From: Bartonella sp. MM73XJBT.G
Lineage (GTDB): Bacteria; Pseudomonadota; Alphaproteobacteria; Rhizobiales; Rhizobiaceae
Assembly (NCBI RefSeq): GCF_028618435.1
Contig: NZ_JAQISW010000002.1
Location: 62,001-126,000 of the forward strand
Direction of reading: 5' to 3'
Length of the DNA: 64,000 nucleotides
The notes under the pieces are model-generated. The model was not told where the DNA came from. It saw only the letters and a program-made list of their open reading frames with translations, and did not search any database. Both the position numbers and the translations under genes were made by a program. This document shows positions 60,498 through 64,000 of the stretch, piece after piece (the first letter of the stretch is position 1; every line of letters starts with the position of its first letter).

Positions 60498-61805
60498 CTA
60501 TCCAACCGCTTCCAAAGCAATATTTTTCCTTTGCACAACATTTCGTGTATAATCATCAATTCTACGCTCAATTTCTGGGCGAAAATTTCGTATCAATCCC
60601 TGTATAGGCCATGCTGCTGCATCACCAAGAGCGCAGATAGTATGACCTTCAACCTGTTTAGACACTTCAAACAAAAGATCAATTTCACGTTTTTGAGCTC
60701 TTCCCTCAACCATACGCCCTAAAAGACGCATCATCCACCCCGTACCCTCACGACATGGCGTACACTGACCACAACTTTCATGTTTGAAAAAAGCTACTAT
60801 ACGCCAAATTGCCCTGATAATATCCGTTGATTTATCCATAACAATAACACCACCGGTACCAAAAGAAGACCCGACATCGCGCATCCCATCAAAATCCATG
60901 ATCGCATCAACCATATCCTCTCCACGAACAACTGGACAAGAAGCACCACCTGGAATAACTGCCAAAAGATTATTCCAACCTCCACGAATACCACCGGTAT
61001 GTTTTTCAATTAACTCACGAAAAGAAACACCAAGAGCTTCTTCAAATGTACAAGGTGCATTCACATGCCCAGAAACCATAAACAATTTCGTTCCAACATT
61101 ATTTGCACGTCCAATTGATGAAAACCAGGAAGCACCCCGACGCAAAATCGTTGGAACAACGGCAATAGATTCTACATTATTAACAGTCGTTGGACATCCA
61201 TAAATTCCCATATTTGCAGGGAATGGTGGTTTAAGCCGAGGTTGTCCCTTTTTTCCCTCAAGACTCTCAAGAAGAGCCGTTTCTTCACCACAAATATAAG
61301 CACCCGCACCATGATGAATAATAATATCACATGCATGACCATATTTTGTTTTTTTACCTAGTAAACCGGCACTATAACACTCATCAACAGCCGCTTGCAG
61401 TGCTTCACGCTCACGAATATATTCACCGCGAATATAAATAAAAGCAACATTTGCTCCCATGGCAAAAGTAGCAATTGCACATCCTTCAATGAGAGTATGG
61501 GGATCATGGCGTAAAATATCACGGTCTTTACATGTCCCAGGCTCTGATTCATCAGCATTTACAACCAAATAATGAGGACGACCATCACTTTGTTTGGGCA
61601 TAAATGACCATTTCATTCCTGTAGGAAAACCAGCACCACCACGCCCACGTAAACCTGACGCTTTCACTTCATCGATGATCCAATCACGACCTTTATCAAT
61701 AATCTCTTTCAGACCACTCCAATGCCCACGCAACATCGCAGCCTTTAACGATTTGTCTTTTAAACCATAAATATTGGTGAAGATACGATCTTTATCAGCG
61801 AGCAT
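60498..61805 (-). CDS. nuoF: NADH-quinone oxidoreductase subunit F
   Basis: A 435-residue NADH-oxidising subunit with FMN and cluster N3. The NADH/FMN glycine loop [13 protein letters not shown] is at residues 54-66, [10 protein letters not shown] near 87, and the [4Fe-4S] ligands are C345, C348, C351 (ESCGQCTPC) and C391 ([14 protein letters not shown]). AAAAAGGTGGGG precedes the ATG. A 163-bp gap lies between nuoE and this gene. Confidence 0.96.
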   Translation of the reverse strand: MLADKDRIFTNIYGLKDKSLKAAMLRGHWSGLKEIIDKGRDWIIDEVKASGLRGRGGAGFPTGMKWSFMPKQSDGRPHYLVVNADESEPGTCKDRDILRHDPHTLIEGCAIATFAMGANVAFIYIRGEYIREREALQAAVDECYSAGLLGKKTKYGHACDIIIHHGAGAYICGEETALLESLEGKKGQPRLKPPFPANMGIYGCPTTVNNVESIAVVPTILRRGASWFSSIGRANNVGTKLFMVSGHVNAPCTFEEALGVSFRELIEKHTGGIRGGWNNLLAVIPGGASCPVVRGEDMVDAIMDFDGMRDVGSSFGTGGVIVMDKSTDIIRAIWRIVAFFKHESCGQCTPCREGTGWMMRLLGRMVEGRAQKREIDLLFEVSKQVEGHTICALGDAAAWPIQGLIRNFRPEIERRIDDYTRNVVQRKNIALEAVG

Positions 61806-61968
61806 ACCCCACCTTTTTCTCTATTACCCGTAGCATTTTTAGCTTTTCCTCAAATGCAATTTTTTTAAATTTCTTAAAAACTTTCTACTTTTAATTAAAC
61901 ATTGTTATAATGTGGATAAAATAATGAAATATCTTTTCAAAAAAATATCTCACTCACCCCCCATTCCT
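61806..61968. other. Gap between nuoE and nuoF
   Basis: 163 bp, A/T-rich, no reading frame. It is larger than most gaps within the nuo operon. Some Rhizobiales have a small unknown gene here, from memory; if so it has been lost. Confidence 0.4.
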
Positions 61969-62625
61969 TTATGATCCTTTTTTCTTTGAAGATTTGAGAG
62001 ATTTCCTTTTTTCTTCATCCTCAAGAAGAGAGGTTAAACCACTAATCGGCTCCGATGATTGACGACTGTTTTGTGGACCAACCGCTATTTCAGAACCTTT
62101 TCCCGCTTCAAATGCATCAATAATTTCTTCAAGACGCTCAGCTGTAAGATCTTCATAAGTATCCTTGAAAATCATAACCATGGGAGCATTAACACAAGCG
62201 CCAAGACACTCTACCTCTTCCCATGATAATGTTCCATCCGGATTAGTAACGAAAGGATCATGATGAATTTTTTTCTGACAAACTTTAATCAATTCATCAG
62301 ATCCACGTAACATACAGGGAGTTGTACCACACACTTGAATATGTGCTTTTGTCCCTACAGGTTTAAGTTGAAACTGAGTATAAAAAGTTGCAACCTCTAG
62401 AACTCGAATATAAGCCATAGAAAGAATTTGGGCAATATGCTCAATTGCAGCACGCGTAACCCAACCATCTTGCTCTTGTGCACGCATGAGTAATGGAATA
62501 ACAGCAGACTGCTCGCGCCCTACAGGATATTTCTCTATGGTATTCTTCACCCATATCTGATTTTCCTTTGTAAAAGAAAACTCTGCGGGCTGTGAGATAT
62601 CATCTGCAAGACGGCGCACGGACAT
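61969..62625 (-). CDS. nuoE: NADH-quinone oxidoreductase subunit E
   Basis: A 218-residue thioredoxin-like [2Fe-2S] subunit (cluster N1a) with ligands C99, C104 (CGTTPC), C140 and C144 (CLGAC). The C-terminal ~45 residues are polar and Lys-rich, an extension common in alphaproteobacterial forms. Its start shares a base with the nuoD stop, so translation is coupled. Confidence 0.95.
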   Translation of the reverse strand: MSVRRLADDISQPAEFSFTKENQIWVKNTIEKYPVGREQSAVIPLLMRAQEQDGWVTRAAIEHIAQILSMAYIRVLEVATFYTQFQLKPVGTKAHIQVCGTTPCMLRGSDELIKVCQKKIHHDPFVTNPDGTLSWEEVECLGACVNAPMVMIFKDTYEDLTAERLEEIIDAFEAGKGSEIAVGPQNSRQSSEPISGLTSLLEDEEKRKSLKSSKKKGS

Positions 62626-63821
62626 TAGCGATCAACCTCCCCAAAAACAATATCAATTGAACCCAAAATAGCGGTAGCATCCGCCAACATATGCCCTCTG
62701 GTTAAAAAGTCCATAGCCTGAAGATGAGCAAACCCAGGAGCACGCAACTTGACACGATAAGGCTTATTGGTTCCATCAGAAACAAGATAAACTCCAAACT
62801 CACCCTTTGGAGCTTCCACAGCAGCATATACCTCACCAGGAGGCGTATGAAAACCTTCTGTATAAAGTTTAAAATGATGAATAAGCGCTTCCATCGAACT
62901 TTTCATTTCGCTTCGCTTTGGGGGTACAATTTTACGATCTAAACTCGAAACTGGTCCATTTTTTTCAGTACTAAGCAAACGATTCACGCATTGGCGCATA
63001 ATTTTTGCTGATTGCCGCATCTCTTCCATACGAATCAAATAACGGTCATAACAATCACTATTCTTACCTACAGGAATATCAAATTCCATTTCATCATAAC
63101 ACTCATAAGGTTGGCTCTTACGCAAATCCCATGCTACACCGGCTCCACGAATCATAACCCCAGAAAAACCACGCGCCCAAGCCTCATCAATACTCACCAC
63201 ACCAATATCTACATTACGCTGTTTGAAAATCCGATTTGGTGTTATAAGTGCATCCAGTTTACCCAGAGCAACAAGAAACGGATCAATAAAATTACCAATA
63301 TCCTCAATTAAGGATTCTGGTAAGTCTTGATGCACACCACCGGGGCGAAAATAATTGGCATGAAGACGTGCCCCGCACGCACGTTCATAAAAAATCATCA
63401 ATCTTTCACGTTGTTCAAATCCCCAAAGTGGTGGAGTCAAAGCACCAACATCCATCGCCTGTGTCGTTACGTTAAGCAAATGATTAAGAATACGTCCAAT
63501 TTCAGAAAACAAAACACGTATTAATTGCCCTCGCTTTGGAACTTTAACCCCTAATAATTTTTCAATAGCAAGTACAAAAGCATGCTCTTGGTTCATAGGA
63601 GCAACATAATCTAAACGATCCAGATAAGGGCCAGCTTGAAGATAGGTTTTTGTTTCCATTAATTTTTCGGTACCGCGATGCAATAATCCAATATGCGGAT
63701 CTACACGCTCAACAACTTCACCGTCCAATTCCAAAACCATGCGCAAAACCCCATGCGCTGCAGGATGCTGCGGTCCAAAATTGATATTAAAGTTCCGAAC
63801 ATTGACCTCAGCCACAATCAA
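62625..63821 (-). CDS. nuoD: NADH-quinone oxidoreductase subunit D
   Basis: A 398-residue peripheral subunit forming the quinone pocket. Signatures are [14 protein letters not shown] (residues 14-27, with the quinone-site His), HRGTEKLME and the C-terminal DIVFGEVDR. It overlaps nuoE by one base. The gap to nuoC is 114 bp. Confidence 0.96.
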   Translation of the reverse strand: MIVAEVNVRNFNINFGPQHPAAHGVLRMVLELDGEVVERVDPHIGLLHRGTEKLMETKTYLQAGPYLDRLDYVAPMNQEHAFVLAIEKLLGVKVPKRGQLIRVLFSEIGRILNHLLNVTTQAMDVGALTPPLWGFEQRERLMIFYERACGARLHANYFRPGGVHQDLPESLIEDIGNFIDPFLVALGKLDALITPNRIFKQRNVDIGVVSIDEAWARGFSGVMIRGAGVAWDLRKSQPYECYDEMEFDIPVGKNSDCYDRYLIRMEEMRQSAKIMRQCVNRLLSTEKNGPVSSLDRKIVPPKRSEMKSSMEALIHHFKLYTEGFHTPPGEVYAAVEAPKGEFGVYLVSDGTNKPYRVKLRAPGFAHLQAMDFLTRGHMLADATAILGSIDIVFGEVDR

Positions 63822-63935
63822 CCCCTTGCTTTTCTAAAAAACTTGATATCAAACGTTAACAAAAACTCTCATTATACCTAAAACTGGTATTTTTAAAGAC
63901 CCACACCCTAACCTAAAGATTTATCAGCCCCCATA

Positions 63936-64000
63936 TCATTTCTTGACATCTCCTTTTTCATCACATGGCAAAACATATTGTGCTCCTTCCCAAGGAGAAA
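63936..64000 (-). CDS. nuoC: NADH-quinone oxidoreductase subunit C, C-terminal end only
   Basis: The last 21 codons before a TGA at 63938-63936 read SPWEGAQYVLPCDEKGDVKK, the typical NuoC ending (PWEG...VLPGDEK). The rest lies beyond the window. The position upstream of nuoD agrees with the standard nuoABCDE order. Confidence 0.85.
   Translation of the reverse strand, partial: SPWEGAQYVLPCDEKGDVKK

Noticed and set aside
1-64000. tRNA, rRNA, CRISPR array, insertion sequence or prophage
   Set aside because: No T-loop motif outside genes, no regular spaced repeats, and no transposase or phage-like protein was seen on either strand.

Overview
The window looks like chromosomal DNA of a low-GC alphaproteobacterium of the Hyphomicrobiales (Rhizobiales), most likely a Bartonella. 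The reasons are an IalB-family exported protein, a phosphatidylcholine synthase, an alphaproteobacterial nuo operon with birA and RNase J behind it, a short ProS without the insertion domain, and dense housekeeping operons separated by very AT-rich, gene-free stretches. Species was not determined. No tRNA, rRNA, CRISPR array, insertion sequence or prophage gene was recognised.

Layout. (1) 1-5712, plus strand: a DD-peptidase-family tail, tmk, holB, metG, tatD and an MBL-fold hydrolase in one tight operon, followed by a small lipoprotein gene. (2) 6460-8764, minus strand: a small membrane protein, a 3-hydroxyisobutyryl-CoA hydrolase-like protein and phosphatidylcholine synthase. A plus-strand UbiH-like monooxygenase follows at 8945-10162. 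(3) 10163-14247: an AT-rich accessory zone with two small overlapping unknown genes, the Cu/Zn superoxide dismutase sodC, and a frameshifted HrgA-like gene. (4) 14248-18664, minus: a type III restriction-modification pair (mod, res). (5) 18748-25377, minus: the suf iron-sulfur assembly cluster (nifS-like desulfurase, sufB, sufC, sufD, sufS, sufT). (6) 25537-28477, plus: an alpha/beta hydrolase, tyrS and a bcp-type peroxiredoxin. (7) 28848-34016, minus: prfB with a programmed frameshift, a class A PBP and an AmiC-type amidase. (8) 34038-37256, plus: rne with a long structured leader. (9) 37345-40770: ialB, a 2.2-kb gene desert and a doubly frameshifted secreted-protein relic. (10) 40959-64000, minus: mfd, sdhE, lolD, lolC/E, proS, rnj, birA and the nuo operon from nuoN back to the last codons of nuoC.

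The most unusual places are as follows. The mod-res-hrgA set carries an HrgA-like gene broken at an A8 run exactly between the two halves of a PD...ExK-like motif; one base less in the run restores a 297-residue protein. The prfB frameshift site uses UAA where UGA is usual. The DD-peptidase has GFG where the KTG motif is expected. The rne leader contains an 18-bp perfect palindrome and a roughly 110-nt foldable element. The relic at 40131-40770 becomes one signal-peptide protein if two single-base losses are repaired. All calls come from reading the sequence and from memory of the families; no database search was run.
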